A stretch of 64,000 nt of DNA from Corynebacterium lactis (lineage in GTDB: Bacteria; Actinomycetota; Actinomycetes; Mycobacteriales; Mycobacteriaceae), in contig NZ_ULHE01000001.1 in the NCBI RefSeq assembly GCF_900519355.1, forward strand, positions 744,001 to 808,000, read 5' to 3'. Each line of letters starts with the position of its first letter. Position 1 is the first letter of the stretch. This document shows, piece by piece, positions 39,292 to 50,035 of this stretch. The position numbers and the translations under genes were made by a program. The notes beneath the pieces were generated by a model, which worked only from the letters and a program-made list of their open reading frames with translations, was not told the DNA's origin and ran no database searches.

Positions 39292-40884
39292 CTACTGAGC
39301 TGGCGAGGAGCTAGGCTCCGCGCCCGTGTTGCCACCCGCCGGGGCGGGGGCCGGGTTCGCGCCTGCGCCTTGCGACGCGGTCGACGGTGCCGTGGTCTGC
39401 GACGGCGAGGCCGACGACTGCGGCGCCTGGGTCTGGTTGTGATTAGCTCCGGCGTCGCCGTCTCCCGGGGCTGCGGTCTCGGAGGTTTGCGTAGGCGGCT
39501 GCTGGGTGGGTGCGGAGTTGTCCGTCGTCACGGGTGTCGACTCGGTCGGAGTGGCCGGGGTCGACGACGTGGTGTTGGTCGTTTCGTTCCAGCGGCTGGG
39601 TGCCAGCCATCCGGAGGGGCCGTTCTCGGTCTCCAGCGTTGCGAGGTTGAGGACGCCGACTATCGCAAGGACGACGAGCAGGATGACGGTCGACACGCGG
39701 GCCCGGCCGCCCGCGGAGAGGACTGCGCGGATGCGCTCGCGGCGGGTCATGTCCGCCCAGGAGGAGCGTGGTTCGTCGGGGGCGGCGTCGGCAAGCGCTT
39801 CCTTCTCCTCCTTCTCGCGGCGCACGTCGTCGAGGTGTGCGCCGACCTTGGGGATGTCGGAGCGGGAGTTGCTGCCGCGCTCCTTAGCGCCCGTGGGGAT
39901 CTCGCCCGTGGGCATTTCGGCGGCGGGGATGGCCTCGGTGGGGGCGGAAGCCTCGCGGGACTCCTGCTCCTGCAGCTGGCTGAGGATGGTGGTGTCGCGG
40001 GCGTGGCCGGTGATCTGCTCGGCGGGGCCGAAGGCGGTCTGGGAGGCGCGCTCGCCGTAGTCGTCCCACCAGGTGTCGATCACGGCGGCGCGGATGGCGC
40101 GCTCGATGAGCCACTGGTCGCCGGGGGAGCAGTCGACCACCAGGCGCATGGTGACGGTCCACGGCAGGCCCATCGCGGTCGGCGGGTTCAGTGCGGTCGA
40201 GGACTGCAGGCTGATCTCGGACAGGATAGAGTTCTTGACCTTGTCCAGGGAGATGGCTCGGTTGGCGGCGGCGAGGGTGCGCTCCTCCAGGTCCTTGATG
40301 GAACCGCCGGCGGTCATGGGCACGGGCACCTCGACGACGGCGCGCGACCACTGCGAGGAGTAGTTGATGCACATGCGCGCCTCGGAGTTCGGGACGATGA
40401 CCTCTTCGCCGTTGAGGGTGCGGATGGTCGTCGCGCGCAGCGTCATGTTGACCACGTCGCCCTGGACGGTGCCGGAGGGGGCGTGGAATTCCACCCAGTC
40501 GCCGATGCCGTACTGCTTCTCAGCGATGATGAACACGCCGCCGAGCAGGTCGGCGATGACGCCCTGGGCGCCAAAACCGATGGCGGCGGAGACGACGGTC
40601 GCGGGGATGGCGGCGGCCGTCAGCGAGATGCCGAATTTCGACAGAATTGTCAAAACCAGCACGAAGTAGGCGATAACCTCGATGATGTAGACGACGGCGC
40701 CGAGAAGCGCCCTGCGGCCCTTGGCCTGCTCGTCCTCGGAGTCGATGTTGCCGGTTGCGATCGCCAGCACGAAGCGTCGAATTCTGGGCACTAGAATTAA
40801 CAGAATGACAAGAGAGGCGATGGCGAGGCCGTTATCGGCGAACCACTGCCACATTTGCCACAGCATGTATTTCAAGAATTCCAT
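39292..40884 (-). CDS. mscCG: Mechanosensitive channel MscCG (glutamate exporter)
   Basis: A 530-residue MscS-family channel. Three N-terminal membrane helices lead to the pore-lining region AAAIPATVVSAAIGFGAQGVIADLLGG, followed by the MscS beta domain (RATTIRTLNGEEVIVPNSEA). A long C-terminal part carries a fourth hydrophobic helix (STVILLVVLAIVGVL) and a Pro/Thr/Gln-rich tail of about 120 residues. This four-helix extension is the C. glutamicum MscCG (NCgl1221) architecture, which exports glutamate under membrane tension. ATG 40884 lies 7 nt after TACGGT; GTG 40893 is an alternative. It lies between ilvD and ilvBNC as in C. glutamicum. Confidence 0.9.
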   Translation of the reverse strand: MEFLKYMLWQMWQWFADNGLAIASLVILLILVPRIRRFVLAIATGNIDSEDEQAKGRRALLGAVVYIIEVIAYFVLVLTILSKFGISLTAAAIPATVVSAAIGFGAQGVIADLLGGVFIIAEKQYGIGDWVEFHAPSGTVQGDVVNMTLRATTIRTLNGEEVIVPNSEARMCINYSSQWSRAVVEVPVPMTAGGSIKDLEERTLAAANRAISLDKVKNSILSEISLQSSTALNPPTAMGLPWTVTMRLVVDCSPGDQWLIERAIRAAVIDTWWDDYGERASQTAFGPAEQITGHARDTTILSQLQEQESREASAPTEAIPAAEMPTGEIPTGAKERGSNSRSDIPKVGAHLDDVRREKEEKEALADAAPDEPRSSWADMTRRERIRAVLSAGGRARVSTVILLVVLAIVGVLNLATLETENGPSGWLAPSRWNETTNTTSSTPATPTESTPVTTDNSAPTQQPPTQTSETAAPGDGDAGANHNQTQAPQSSASPSQTTAPSTASQGAGANPAPAPAGGNTGAEPSSSPAQ

Positions 40885-40891
40885 AGAGCCC

Positions 40892-40897
40892 ACCGTA
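40892..40897 (-). promoter_or_regulatory. -10 box TACGGT, leaderless mscCG
   Basis: Minus-strand TACGGT lies 7 nt before ATG 40884. It overlaps the alternative GTG start at 40893. Confidence 0.5.
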
Positions 40898-40991
40898 GGT
40901 GCTCGGCCTTAAGCTCGCCTGAGTATATGGAGATATATGCGTTCAGCTTCGGCTGACGGCGTCCGTCCAAATGGGGGAGGGGGCGCCAAGT

Positions 40992-41027
40992 GTCCAATTA
41001 GTGAGATTGACTTCTCACTATGTGGAC
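40992..41027 (+). promoter_or_regulatory. LtbR-type operator of ilvBNC
   Basis: An inverted repeat with 15-nt arms (40992-41006 and 41013-41027, 13 of 15 paired) and a 6-nt spacer. The right arm read in reverse is CACATAGTGAGA, an exact match to the C. glutamicum LtbR motif CA(T/C)ATAGTG(A/G)GA. The left arm, CAATTAGTGAGA, matches 10 of 12. The spacer TTGACT is the -35 box, so a bound regulator would block RNA polymerase. Confidence 0.65.
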
Positions 41028-41035
41028 GTTAGTGT
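41007..41035 (+). promoter_or_regulatory. ilvBNC promoter
   Basis: TTGACT (41007-41012), 17-bp spacer, TAGTGT (41030-41035). A start near 41042 leaves a leader of only about 42 nt, too short for an attenuator. This assumes no upstream promoter. Confidence 0.6.
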
Positions 41036-41083
41036 TGTATCCATTGTCACATCCAGCCCCCATTAGAGACCAGGAGCGAAAAC

Positions 41084-43000
41084 GTGAACGCGAACGAGCA
41101 GCACAGCCCATCGCCGGCCCAATTCGCGGCCAAGTCGCGCACCGGCGCAAGTGCGCCAGAGCGAATTTCCGGCGCAAAAGCTATCGTCCGATCCCTCGAG
41201 GAACTGGGCGTCGATGTCGCTTTCGGTATTCCGGGCGGCGCTGTTCTTCCGCTCTACGATCCGCTCTACGACTCCGAGAAGCTCCGCCACGTCCTGGTTC
41301 GCCACGAGCAGGGTGCGGGGCACGCGGCCACCGGCTACGCGCAGGTCTCCGGCAAGGTCGGCGTGTGCATCGCCACCTCCGGCCCGGGCGCGACCAACCT
41401 GGTCACCCCGCTGGCTGACGCCCAGATGGACTCCGTGCCCGTCGTCGCCATCACCGGCCAGGTCGGCCGCCCGCTGCTGGGCACCGACGCCTTCCAGGAG
41501 GCGGACATCCGCGGCGTGACCATGCCGATCACGAAGCACAACTTCATGGTCACCGACGCCAACGACATCCCGCGCGCCATCGCCGAGGCCTTCCACCTCG
41601 CCTCCTCCGGCCGTCCGGGGGCCGTGCTTGTCGACGTGCCGAAGGACCTGCAGAACACGATGATCGACTTCGTGTGGCCTCCGGAGATCAACCTTCCGGG
41701 CTACCGTCCCGTGACCACCCCGCACTCCCGCCAGATCGAGGAAGCCGCCGAGCTGATCTCGCAGGCCGAGCGCCCGGTGTTCTACATCGGCGGCGGCGTG
41801 ATCAAGGCCGACGCCTCCAAGGAGCTCGTGGCCTTCGCCGAGCAGACCGGCGTCCCGGTCGTGACCACCCTGATGGCCCGTGGCGCGTTCCCGGACAGCC
41901 ACGAGCTGCACATGGGCATGCCGGGCATGCACGGCAAGGTCTCGGCGGTCGCCGCCATGCAGAAGTCCGACCTGCTCATCACCATCGGCGCGCGTTTCGA
42001 CGACCGCGTCACCGGCGACCTGGATTCCTTCGCCCCGAACGCTAAGGTCATCCACGCCGACATCGACCCGGCCGAGATCGGCAAGCTGCGCGAGGTCGAC
42101 GTCCCGATCGTCGGCGACGCCCGCGAGGTGCTGACCGCGCTGTCGGAGACGTTCACGCACCTGAAGCTGCGCAAGCCGGATACGGCCGAGTGGATGAGCT
42201 ACCTGAACGACCTCCGCGATGAGTTCCCGCTGGGTTGGGAGGACAACCCGGATGGGTCGATCTCCCCGCAGTTCGTGCTGAAGACCCTGTCCGACATCGT
42301 CGGCCCGGACGCCGTGTACGCGGCGGGCGTCGGCCAGCACCAGATGTGGGCGGCGCAGTTCATCGACTACGAGAAGCCCCGCACCTGGCTGAACTCCGGC
42401 GGCCTGGGCACCATGGGCTACTCGGTTCCGGCCGCCATGGGCGCCAAGGCCGCGGCCCCGGAGAAGGAAGTCTGGGCTATCGACGGCGACGGCTGTTTCC
42501 AGATGACCAACCAGGAGCTGACCACCTGCGCGATGGAGGGCTTCCCCATCAAGGTCGCCCTGATCAACAACGGCAACCTGGGCATGGTGCGCCAGTGGCA
42601 GAACCTCTTCTACGAGGAGCGCTACTCCAACACCAAGCTGCGCCCGGAGGACAACTCCTTCCTGCCGGACTTCGTCCGCCTGTCGGAGGGGCTCGGCTGC
42701 GTCGCGATGCGCGTGACCAAGAAGGAAGACGTCGCGGAGGCCATTAAGAAGGCCCGCGAGATCAACGATCGTCCGGTGGTCATCGACTTCATCGTCGGCG
42801 AGGATGCCCAGGTGTGGCCGATGGTCGCCGCGGGCAAGTCCAATGACGAGGTCCAGCACGCCCGCGGCCTGCGCCCGCTGTTCAACGATGAAAACTCGGC
42901 GGCCGAGGCCCCCGCGGACATCCACGAGAAGATGGACGAGAACGTCGACGACGCGGCGCTGAGGCCCGAAGCCCACCACCCGACCATGAAGTCCCGCTAA
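41084..43000 (+). CDS. ilvB: Acetolactate synthase large subunit IlvB
   Basis: A 638-residue thiamine diphosphate enzyme, first step of valine/isoleucine/leucine synthesis. [13 protein letters not shown] and the catalytic Glu in [16 protein letters not shown] are at the N-terminus. [20 protein letters not shown] lies in the ThDP-binding PYR domain. [14 protein letters not shown] with [11 protein letters not shown] is the Mg-ThDP motif. AGGAG lies 8 nt before GTG 41084. It forms a holoenzyme with IlvN, which follows after 39 bp. Confidence 0.97.
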   Translation: MNANEQHSPSPAQFAAKSRTGASAPERISGAKAIVRSLEELGVDVAFGIPGGAVLPLYDPLYDSEKLRHVLVRHEQGAGHAATGYAQVSGKVGVCIATSGPGATNLVTPLADAQMDSVPVVAITGQVGRPLLGTDAFQEADIRGVTMPITKHNFMVTDANDIPRAIAEAFHLASSGRPGAVLVDVPKDLQNTMIDFVWPPEINLPGYRPVTTPHSRQIEEAAELISQAERPVFYIGGGVIKADASKELVAFAEQTGVPVVTTLMARGAFPDSHELHMGMPGMHGKVSAVAAMQKSDLLITIGARFDDRVTGDLDSFAPNAKVIHADIDPAEIGKLREVDVPIVGDAREVLTALSETFTHLKLRKPDTAEWMSYLNDLRDEFPLGWEDNPDGSISPQFVLKTLSDIVGPDAVYAAGVGQHQMWAAQFIDYEKPRTWLNSGGLGTMGYSVPAAMGAKAAAPEKEVWAIDGDGCFQMTNQELTTCAMEGFPIKVALINNGNLGMVRQWQNLFYEERYSNTKLRPEDNSFLPDFVRLSEGLGCVAMRVTKKEDVAEAIKKAREINDRPVVIDFIVGEDAQVWPMVAAGKSNDEVQHARGLRPLFNDENSAAEAPADIHEKMDENVDDAALRPEAHHPTMKSR

Positions 43001-43039
43001 TCGGCGGCACCACGCAAAGAAGGAAGTGAGTTTAAGACA

Positions 43040-43543
43040 ATGGCAGAACTGCACACCCTCTCGGTGTTGACCCTCGATGAGCCGGGCATTCTGGTCCGCA
43101 TCGCCGGCATGTTCACCCGACGCGGATTCAGCATTCAGTCGATGACCACCGGACAGACCGAGACCGAGGGCGTCAACCGCATCACCGTCGTGGTCGAGAC
43201 CGAGACGCTGCCGATCGAACAGATCACCAAGCAGCTAAACAAGCTGGTCCCGGTCCTCAAGGTCGTCCGTCAGCCCCCGGAGACGATGGTCTCCCGCGGC
43301 CTGCTGATGGTCAAGGTTTCCTGCGACAACACCAACCGTCCGCAGGTCGTCGACGCGGCCAACCTCTTCCGCGCCCGCGTGGTGGACGTCTCGCAGGAGT
43401 CGGTCATCATCGAGGCGACCGGCGAGCGCTCGAAGCTGCTGGCCCTGCTGGAGGTCCTCGAGCCGTTCGGCATCCGCGAGCTGATTCAGTCCGGCGCGGT
43501 TGCGATGGCGCGCGGGCCGAAGCCGATGCTCCAGGCGCGCTAA
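43040..43543 (+). CDS. ilvN: Acetolactate synthase small regulatory subunit IlvN
   Basis: A 167-residue ACT-domain subunit that stimulates IlvB and confers valine feedback inhibition. The N-terminal ACT signature is HTLSVLTLDEPGILVRIAGMFTRRGF and SIQSMTTGQTETEGVNRITVVV. The second half has SRGLLMVKVSCDN and the conserved LLALLEVLEPFGIRELIQSG. It sits between ilvB and ilvC. Confidence 0.96.
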   Translation: MAELHTLSVLTLDEPGILVRIAGMFTRRGFSIQSMTTGQTETEGVNRITVVVETETLPIEQITKQLNKLVPVLKVVRQPPETMVSRGLLMVKVSCDNTNRPQVVDAANLFRARVVDVSQESVIIEATGERSKLLALLEVLEPFGIRELIQSGAVAMARGPKPMLQAR

Positions 43544-43592
43544 CGCCACGCTAGAATTCCGCATAAACTTCATCCCAATACTTTCCCCCTGA

Positions 43593-44633
<1,041 letters not shown>

Positions 44634-44651
44634 TTAGGCCCGCTGGCCGAC

Positions 44652-44690
44652 AAAGCCCCGTCGAGGATTTTCCCCCGTCGGGGCTTTTTC
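44652..44690 (+). terminator. Terminator after ilvC
   Basis: AAAGCCCCG (44652-44660) pairs with CGGGGCTTT (44679-44687), followed by more T. Confidence 0.85.
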
Positions 44691-44765
44691 AACGTCATAT
44701 ACGTACCCCACCTGTCCGCTGGGATAGGGTGGGGAGGCAATTCAACACGTACACGGAGGTTAAAC

Positions 44766-46487
44766 GTGCGAGTTTCCGCATCCGCACGCCGTTTCACGGC
44801 GACGATCGCGCTGCTTACCAGTATTTCCCTCGGCGGCGGTGCCCTGGTCGCCTGCGGTGGTCAGGGCAACGGCGTGGCCGTCAAGTCCATCGCGTCTGCG
44901 CCCGAGGTGCTTGCCGACGATCTGTCGGTCTCCGAGGGCCTGCTGGATAGTGCCGAGGCCGTTGTGGTGTCGTCGTCAGGCGAGGCGGAGCAGCGGCGTG
45001 CGGCGGCGATTGCGGTGGCGGCGAAGCTGCCGATGCTGGTTCTGGGGTCGGATGCGGAGCCCGAGAACGAGGAAGTGCAGCGCAGCCCGAAGAAGGATGC
45101 TCGTGGCTACGTCGCGGGAGTGGAGCGCGCGAGGGTGGAAAAGGAGATTGACCGCCTCGGGGTGAAGTCGGTGCTGACCGTCGGCGCGGTGGATCTCACC
45201 GGGGGAGAGGGGCGGCAGATCATCCGCGACCCGGGTACGCCGGAGGGGCTCAGGGAGCTCGTGGGGGTGGACTTCACGGTCCTGGATAAGCCGGAGTCGA
45301 AGCCGTCGCGGGTGATCTCCGAGATGGACCCGGCGAAGCCGTCGGTCGTGGACGTGAAGGCCTCCGGCACCAAGTTGACGCAGGAGGAACTCGACCGCGC
45401 GAACGTCGGGCAGGACGACAAGGGCTCGAAGTCCGCGACTCTGCCGAAGGGGTCTCCCGCGGCGAACAAGAAGGCGGTCGCGCTGGCGGCGCCGGGGACG
45501 GGGCTGGCCTCGATCGCGACGGCGCGAGCCGCTGGCCTCGACGTGGAGTGGCTGCCGGTCGGCGACGCGCGCGCCACGTCGGAGTCGATGAAGGCGGCGC
45601 GCGGGGGCAAGTCGATTGTCGCGCTGGGGTCCGTCTTCGGCGACACGAAGCGCTTCGAGCAGACGGTTGCGCTGGCCAAGGACGACAGCATCAAGGAACT
45701 GCCCGGCGGGGGCACGCTGTTGTTCCCGGGGCGCCACTTCATCGCGACCTACGGGCACCCGGGTGCTGCTCCCCTCGGCGTGATGGGTGAGCAGGAGCCC
45801 GCGGAGGCCGTCGAGACGGCGAAGGGGTACGTCAAGCAGTACGAGAAGTTCGCCGACGATCCGGTGCTGCCGGCGTTCGAGATTATCGCCTCGGTCGCCC
45901 AGGCTTCTCCGGGCCCCCGCGGGGACTACTCGGAGCCTGCCACGGTGGAGTCGCTCAAGCCGTACGTCGATGCGATGACCAAGGCGGGCGGCTACGTCAT
46001 TATTGACTTGCAGCCGGGCAGCGCCGACTTCCTCGAGCAGGCGAAGATCTACGAGGAGCTGCTGAAGATGCCGAACGTCGGTTTGGCGCTGGACGCGGAG
46101 TGGAAGATGGAGCCGGGCCAGGTTCCGGCGACTGAGGTCGGCCACGTCGATGCCTCGGAGATTAACCGCGTGGCGCAGTGGCTGGCGAAGCTAACGCGCG
46201 ACAATAAGCTGCCGCAGAAGATGCTGCTGCTGCACCAGTTCCAGCTGCAGATGATTCGCAACCGGGAGAGCCTGGATCTTTCGCACCCGGAGCTCTCCTT
46301 CGTGCTGCATGCCGACGGCCACGGTACCCCCGAGGAGAAGTTCGAGACCTGGAACGTCCTGTTGCAGGACCTTCAGCCCGAGATTTTCGAGGCCTGGAAG
46401 AACTTCATCGACGAGGATAAGCCGATGTTCACCCCGGAGGAGACCATGAACATCGAGCCCCGCCCGTGGCTGGTGACGTACCAGTAG
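44766..46487 (+). CDS. Large secreted lipoprotein, actinobacterial family of unknown function
   Basis: A 573-residue precursor with a signal sequence ending in lipobox LVACGG. Residues about 40-330 show alternating beta-alpha units with Asp/Lys-rich linkers, and the last about 230 residues (FIATYGHPGAAPLGVMGEQE, YVIIDLQPGSADFLEQAKIYEELL, GLALDAEWKM) look like a TIM-barrel-type domain with conserved acidic residues. GGAGG lies 7-8 nt before the GTG. Homologues are widespread in corynebacteria as far as I recall; a cell-wall polysaccharide or peptidoglycan role is a guess. A terminator follows. Confidence 0.7.
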   Translation: MRVSASARRFTATIALLTSISLGGGALVACGGQGNGVAVKSIASAPEVLADDLSVSEGLLDSAEAVVVSSSGEAEQRRAAAIAVAAKLPMLVLGSDAEPENEEVQRSPKKDARGYVAGVERARVEKEIDRLGVKSVLTVGAVDLTGGEGRQIIRDPGTPEGLRELVGVDFTVLDKPESKPSRVISEMDPAKPSVVDVKASGTKLTQEELDRANVGQDDKGSKSATLPKGSPAANKKAVALAAPGTGLASIATARAAGLDVEWLPVGDARATSESMKAARGGKSIVALGSVFGDTKRFEQTVALAKDDSIKELPGGGTLLFPGRHFIATYGHPGAAPLGVMGEQEPAEAVETAKGYVKQYEKFADDPVLPAFEIIASVAQASPGPRGDYSEPATVESLKPYVDAMTKAGGYVIIDLQPGSADFLEQAKIYEELLKMPNVGLALDAEWKMEPGQVPATEVGHVDASEINRVAQWLAKLTRDNKLPQKMLLLHQFQLQMIRNRESLDLSHPELSFVLHADGHGTPEEKFETWNVLLQDLQPEIFEAWKNFIDEDKPMFTPEETMNIEPRPWLVTYQ

Positions 46488-46523
46488 AGGGCTGGGTAAA
46501 ACTCAGCTAACAGGTGGGGGAAT

Positions 46524-46567
46524 GGCGCTTACGCCCTAAACAAAGGGTGGTAAGCGCCGTTTTGTTT
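46524..46567 (+). terminator. Terminator after the large lipoprotein gene
   Basis: GGCGCTTACGCCCT (46524-46537) pairs with AGGG-TG-GTAAGCGCC (46544-46558), followed by GTTTTGTTT. Confidence 0.8.
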
Positions 46568-46600
46568 AGTTGTGTACCCCCGGAGCGTACCCCCAACGTC

Positions 46601-46606
46601 TATGAT
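46601..46606 (+). promoter_or_regulatory. -10 box TATGAT of serA
   Basis: Good -10 match. It predicts a leader of about 80 nt before GTG 46694, which has a clear AGGAG ribosome-binding site, so serA is not leaderless. Confidence 0.6.
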
Positions 46607-46693
46607 AAGTAGAGCTGCGCGCCGACAGTTTGGGTGTCAGCGCAAAATTTGCATGCTAACCCCCGCAAAGTACGAAGAAAACAGGAGATGCTT

Positions 46694-48289
46694 GTGAGCC
46701 AGAACGCTCGCCCCGTTGTCCTTATTGCTGACAAACTGGCACAGTCCACCGTGGATGCTTTGGGTGATTCCGTTGAGGTTCGTTGGGTCGATGGTCCGAA
46801 TCGCCCCGAACTCCTGGCGGCAGTCGGTGACGCGGATGCGCTACTGGTCCGTTCCGCCACCACCGTGGACCAGGAGGTCCTGGAGGCCGCACCGAACCTG
46901 AAGATCGTGGGCCGCGCCGGCGTCGGCCTCGACAACGTTGACATCGACACCGCCACCAAGCGCGGCGTCATGGTCGTCAACGCACCGACCTCGAACATTC
47001 ACTCCGCGTGTGAGCACGCCATCGCCCTGCTGCTGGCCACCGCGCGCCAGCTCCCGGCGGCCGACGCCTCGCTGCGTGAGGGCGAGTGGAAGCGCTCTTC
47101 CTTCAAGGGCGTGGAGATCTTCGGCAAGACCGTCGGCATCGTCGGCTTCGGCCACATCGGCCAGCTCTTTGCTCAGCGCCTCGCCGCCTTCGAGACCACC
47201 ATCATCGCGTACGACCCGTACGCTAACCCGGCCCGTGCGGCCCAGCTCGGCGTCGAGCTGGTCGAGCTCGAGGACCTGATGGCCCGCGCCGACTTCGTCA
47301 CCATCCACCTTCCGAAGACCCCGGAGACCGCCGGCATGTTCGATGCCGACCTCCTGGCGAAGTCCAAGAAGGGCCAGATCATCATCAACGCCGCCCGCGG
47401 TGGCCTGGTCGACGAGCAGGCGCTTGCCGACGCCATCAAGGCCGGCCACATTCGCGGTGCTGGCTTCGACGTCTACGCTTCCGAGCCGTGCACGGACTCC
47501 CCGCTGTTCGGCCTCCCGGAGACCGTCTGCGCCCCGCACCTGGGTGCGTCCACCGTCGAGGCGCAGGACCGCGCTGGTACCGACGTTGCGAAGTCCGTCC
47601 TGCTGGCCCTGGCCGGCGAGTTCGTTCCGGACGCCGTGAACGTCTCCGGCGGCGCTGTCGGCGAAGAGGTCGCGCTGTGGCTCGAGCTGGCCCGCGAGCT
47701 GGGCCTGGTCGCCGGTGGCCTGCTGGACAGCGCCCCGGCCGCAGTGGAGGTCACCGCCCGCGGTGAGCTGCACACCGAGGATGTCGACATCCTCGGCATG
47801 TCCGCCGTCCGCGGTCTCTTCTCCTCGATGGTGGAGGAGCCGGTCACCTTCGTCAACGCCCCGCGCATCGCGGAGGAGCGTGGCGTGACCTTCACCGTCG
47901 AGACCGAGCCGGAGTCCGTCTCCCACCGCTCCGTCCTGGAGGTCAAGGTCATCGGTGCAGACGGCTCGACCGCTACCGTTGTCGGCGCCCTGACCGGCCT
48001 GAACCGTGTCGAGAAGATTGTCCGCATCAACGGCCGCGGCATCGACATGCGCGCGCACGGCCGCAACCTGTTCCTGCTCTACAAGGACGTTCCGGGCGCC
48101 CTGGGCAACGTCGCCACCGCCCTGGGCACCGCGGGCATCAACATCGAGGCCGCGGCTCTGTCCCCGCAGGAGGCGGACAAGACCGCCATCCTGGTCCTGC
48201 GCGTCAGCGAAGAGGTTCCGGCGGAGCTCGTGGAGAAGATCTCCGAGGACATCTCCGCAACCCACGCGCTGCAGCTGCAGCTGAACTAG
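46694..48289 (+). CDS. serA: D-3-phosphoglycerate dehydrogenase SerA
   Basis: A 531-residue enzyme, first step of serine synthesis. The NAD loop is [16 protein letters not shown]. The catalytic Arg is in [13 protein letters not shown] and the His in [16 protein letters not shown]. An intervening domain and a C-terminal ACT domain (residues about 455-531, [17 protein letters not shown]) form the long actinobacterial type with serine feedback. AGGAG lies 6 nt before GTG 46694, matching the corynebacterial length; ATG 46688 is too close to it. Confidence 0.97.
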   Translation: MSQNARPVVLIADKLAQSTVDALGDSVEVRWVDGPNRPELLAAVGDADALLVRSATTVDQEVLEAAPNLKIVGRAGVGLDNVDIDTATKRGVMVVNAPTSNIHSACEHAIALLLATARQLPAADASLREGEWKRSSFKGVEIFGKTVGIVGFGHIGQLFAQRLAAFETTIIAYDPYANPARAAQLGVELVELEDLMARADFVTIHLPKTPETAGMFDADLLAKSKKGQIIINAARGGLVDEQALADAIKAGHIRGAGFDVYASEPCTDSPLFGLPETVCAPHLGASTVEAQDRAGTDVAKSVLLALAGEFVPDAVNVSGGAVGEEVALWLELARELGLVAGGLLDSAPAAVEVTARGELHTEDVDILGMSAVRGLFSSMVEEPVTFVNAPRIAEERGVTFTVETEPESVSHRSVLEVKVIGADGSTATVVGALTGLNRVEKIVRINGRGIDMRAHGRNLFLLYKDVPGALGNVATALGTAGINIEAAALSPQEADKTAILVLRVSEEVPAELVEKISEDISATHALQLQLN

Positions 48290-48322
48290 GTAGCGGACTA
48301 GGTGCTGCACTAGCACTCGCAT

Positions 48323-48356
48323 AAAAAGTCCCCCACCGGCAGGTGGGGGGATTTTT
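48323..48356. terminator. Bidirectional terminator between serA and actA
   Basis: CCCCCACC (48330-48337) and GGTGGGGG (48342-48349) pair around a 4-nt loop, with A-run before and T-run after. Confidence 0.85.
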
Positions 48357-48396
48357 GTTGGGTTTAGGGCCCTGGGGCCATGGAAACCTAAGCCCT

Positions 48397-49899
48397 TTAG
48401 CCCTTCATCGAGCCCTTCTCGATCATGTTGATGTGGAAGTCGAAGGCGGTGCGCAGGTCGTGCGGGGTCGCCAGCGCCGGCGCGGTCTTCAGCGCGCGCT
48501 CGTAGTACTCCTCCAGCAGCGGCTGGTAGTCCGGGTGCGCAATCGCGATCATCGTGGCGACGCGGTCGCGCGGCGCCAGGCCACGCAGGTCGGCGACGCC
48601 GCGCTCGGTGATAATGACCATTGCGTCGTGCTCGGTGTGGTCGATGTGCGAGGCGAACGGCACAACCGCGGAGATGGCGCCGCCCTTGGCCAGCGACGGC
48701 GAGATGAACGAGGAGATGAAGGCGTTGCGGGTGAAGTCACCCGAGCCACCGATGCCGTTCATGACGCGGGAGCCGTTGATGTGGGTGGAGTTGACGTTGC
48801 CGTAGATGTCGGCCTCGATCATGCCGTTGGTGGCGATCAGGCCGACGCGGCGGACGACCTCGGGGTGGTTCGAGATCTGCTGCGGACGCAGGATAATGTG
48901 CTTGCGGTAGCGGGCGGCCTCGTTGTTCATCTTCTCCGCGGCCTCTGGGGACAGGGAGAAGGAGGTCGACGACGCGACGGTCATCTTGCCGGCATCGATC
49001 AGGTCGAGCATGCCGTCCTGGATAACCTCGGTGTAGGCCTGGATGTTCTCGAACTTGGAGTCGAGCAGGCCCGCCATCACGGCGTTCGGGACGTTGCCGA
49101 CGCCGGACTGCATGATGTACTGGTCGTACTTCAGGCGACCCGCCGCGACCTCACCGTCGAGGAAGTCGAGGAAGTGGCCGGCGATCAGCTGCGAGGTCTC
49201 GTCGATCGGCTTGAACGGGGCGTTGCGGTCCGGCGAGTTGGTCTCGACGACGGCGACGACCTTGTCCAGGTTGATGTCGATGTACGGGGTACCGATGCGG
49301 TCACCCGGAGCGTTGATCGGAATCGGGGTGCGGTTGGGCAGGCGCTGGATACGGTAGATGTCCGCCATGCCCTCGAGGTCGAGGGACTGCCAGGAGTTGA
49401 CCTCGATGATGATCTTCTCGGCGTTGTCCAGGTACTCGACGTTGTTGCCGATGCCTGACGACGGAATGAGGTACCCCTCTTCGGTGATGCGGGTCGCCTC
49501 GACGATCGCTGCGTCGATCGGCAGGAATCCCTGCTCGATGTACTGCGGGGACTGGGACAGGTGAATGTCCTGGTACTTGGCTTCGCCTGCGTTGATGGCG
49601 TTGCGCAGCGTCGGGTCGCCCTGGTACGGCATGCGGTAGTTGATGATGCCCGCTTCTGCCATCACGCCGTCGCAGTCCGGTGCGGTGGAGGCGCCGGTGT
49701 AGATGTTGACCTTGAACTCCTTGCCAGCGGCGTGGAGCTCCTTGCCACGGTTGGCCAGTGCGGTCGGCAGCGCCTTGGGGTAGGCGGCGCCGGTGAAGCC
49801 CGAGATGCCGATGCTGTCACCGTTGTTGATGAACTGAGCGGCCTCCTCGGCGCTCATGACCTTGCCGCGCAGACCAGCGTGTGCGATGCGATCAGACAT
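48397..49899 (-). CDS. actA: Acetyl-CoA hydrolase/CoA-transferase ActA (succinyl-CoA:acetate type)
   Basis: A 500-residue class I CoA-transferase. It moves CoA between acetate and succinyl-CoA, or hydrolyses acetyl-CoA. The N-terminal GFTGAAYPKALPTALANRG and GASTAPDCDG are family signatures. The conserved YTEVIQDGMLDLID carries the candidate catalytic Glu. GNVNSTHINGSRVMNGIGG and GLAPRDRVATMIAIAHPDY lie near the C-terminus. AAGGAG precedes the ATG at 7 nt. Two related palindromes lie upstream. A paralogue in opposite orientation is at 51488. It closely resembles the C. glutamicum ActA (Cat) as I recall its sequence. Confidence 0.92.
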   Translation of the reverse strand: MSDRIAHAGLRGKVMSAEEAAQFINNGDSIGISGFTGAAYPKALPTALANRGKELHAAGKEFKVNIYTGASTAPDCDGVMAEAGIINYRMPYQGDPTLRNAINAGEAKYQDIHLSQSPQYIEQGFLPIDAAIVEATRITEEGYLIPSSGIGNNVEYLDNAEKIIIEVNSWQSLDLEGMADIYRIQRLPNRTPIPINAPGDRIGTPYIDINLDKVVAVVETNSPDRNAPFKPIDETSQLIAGHFLDFLDGEVAAGRLKYDQYIMQSGVGNVPNAVMAGLLDSKFENIQAYTEVIQDGMLDLIDAGKMTVASSTSFSLSPEAAEKMNNEAARYRKHIILRPQQISNHPEVVRRVGLIATNGMIEADIYGNVNSTHINGSRVMNGIGGSGDFTRNAFISSFISPSLAKGGAISAVVPFASHIDHTEHDAMVIITERGVADLRGLAPRDRVATMIAIAHPDYQPLLEEYYERALKTAPALATPHDLRTAFDFHINMIEKGSMKG

Positions 49900-49955
49900 T
49901 AGTACTCCTTCAGAGAGAAATTATGGAGAGGAATTGTTGTCATCACCATTAATTT

Positions 49956-50001
49956 AGTTTGTCGCCAAACTTATCACGCGCTAACAGTGTGATGCCACAC
50001 T
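49956..50001. promoter_or_regulatory. Two related 6-4-6 palindromes upstream of actA
   Basis: AGTTTG-TCGC-CAAACT (49956-49971) and AGTGTG-ATGC-CACACT (49986-50001) are both perfect palindromes of the form AGTKTG-N4-CAMACT with centres 30 bp apart. They sit 57-102 nt before the actA start and may regulate either actA or the neighbouring COG0523 gene, although the latter ends nearby. The regulator is unknown. Confidence 0.55.
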
Positions 50002-50035
50002 CGCTGGTAGGGGTTGTGATTTGAATAACTTTTGG

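Noticed and set aside
41020..41083. Leader peptide [12 protein letters not shown] before ilvB
   Set aside because: The ATG lies upstream of the likely transcript start, has too few Val/Leu/Ile codons and no attenuator hairpin follows.
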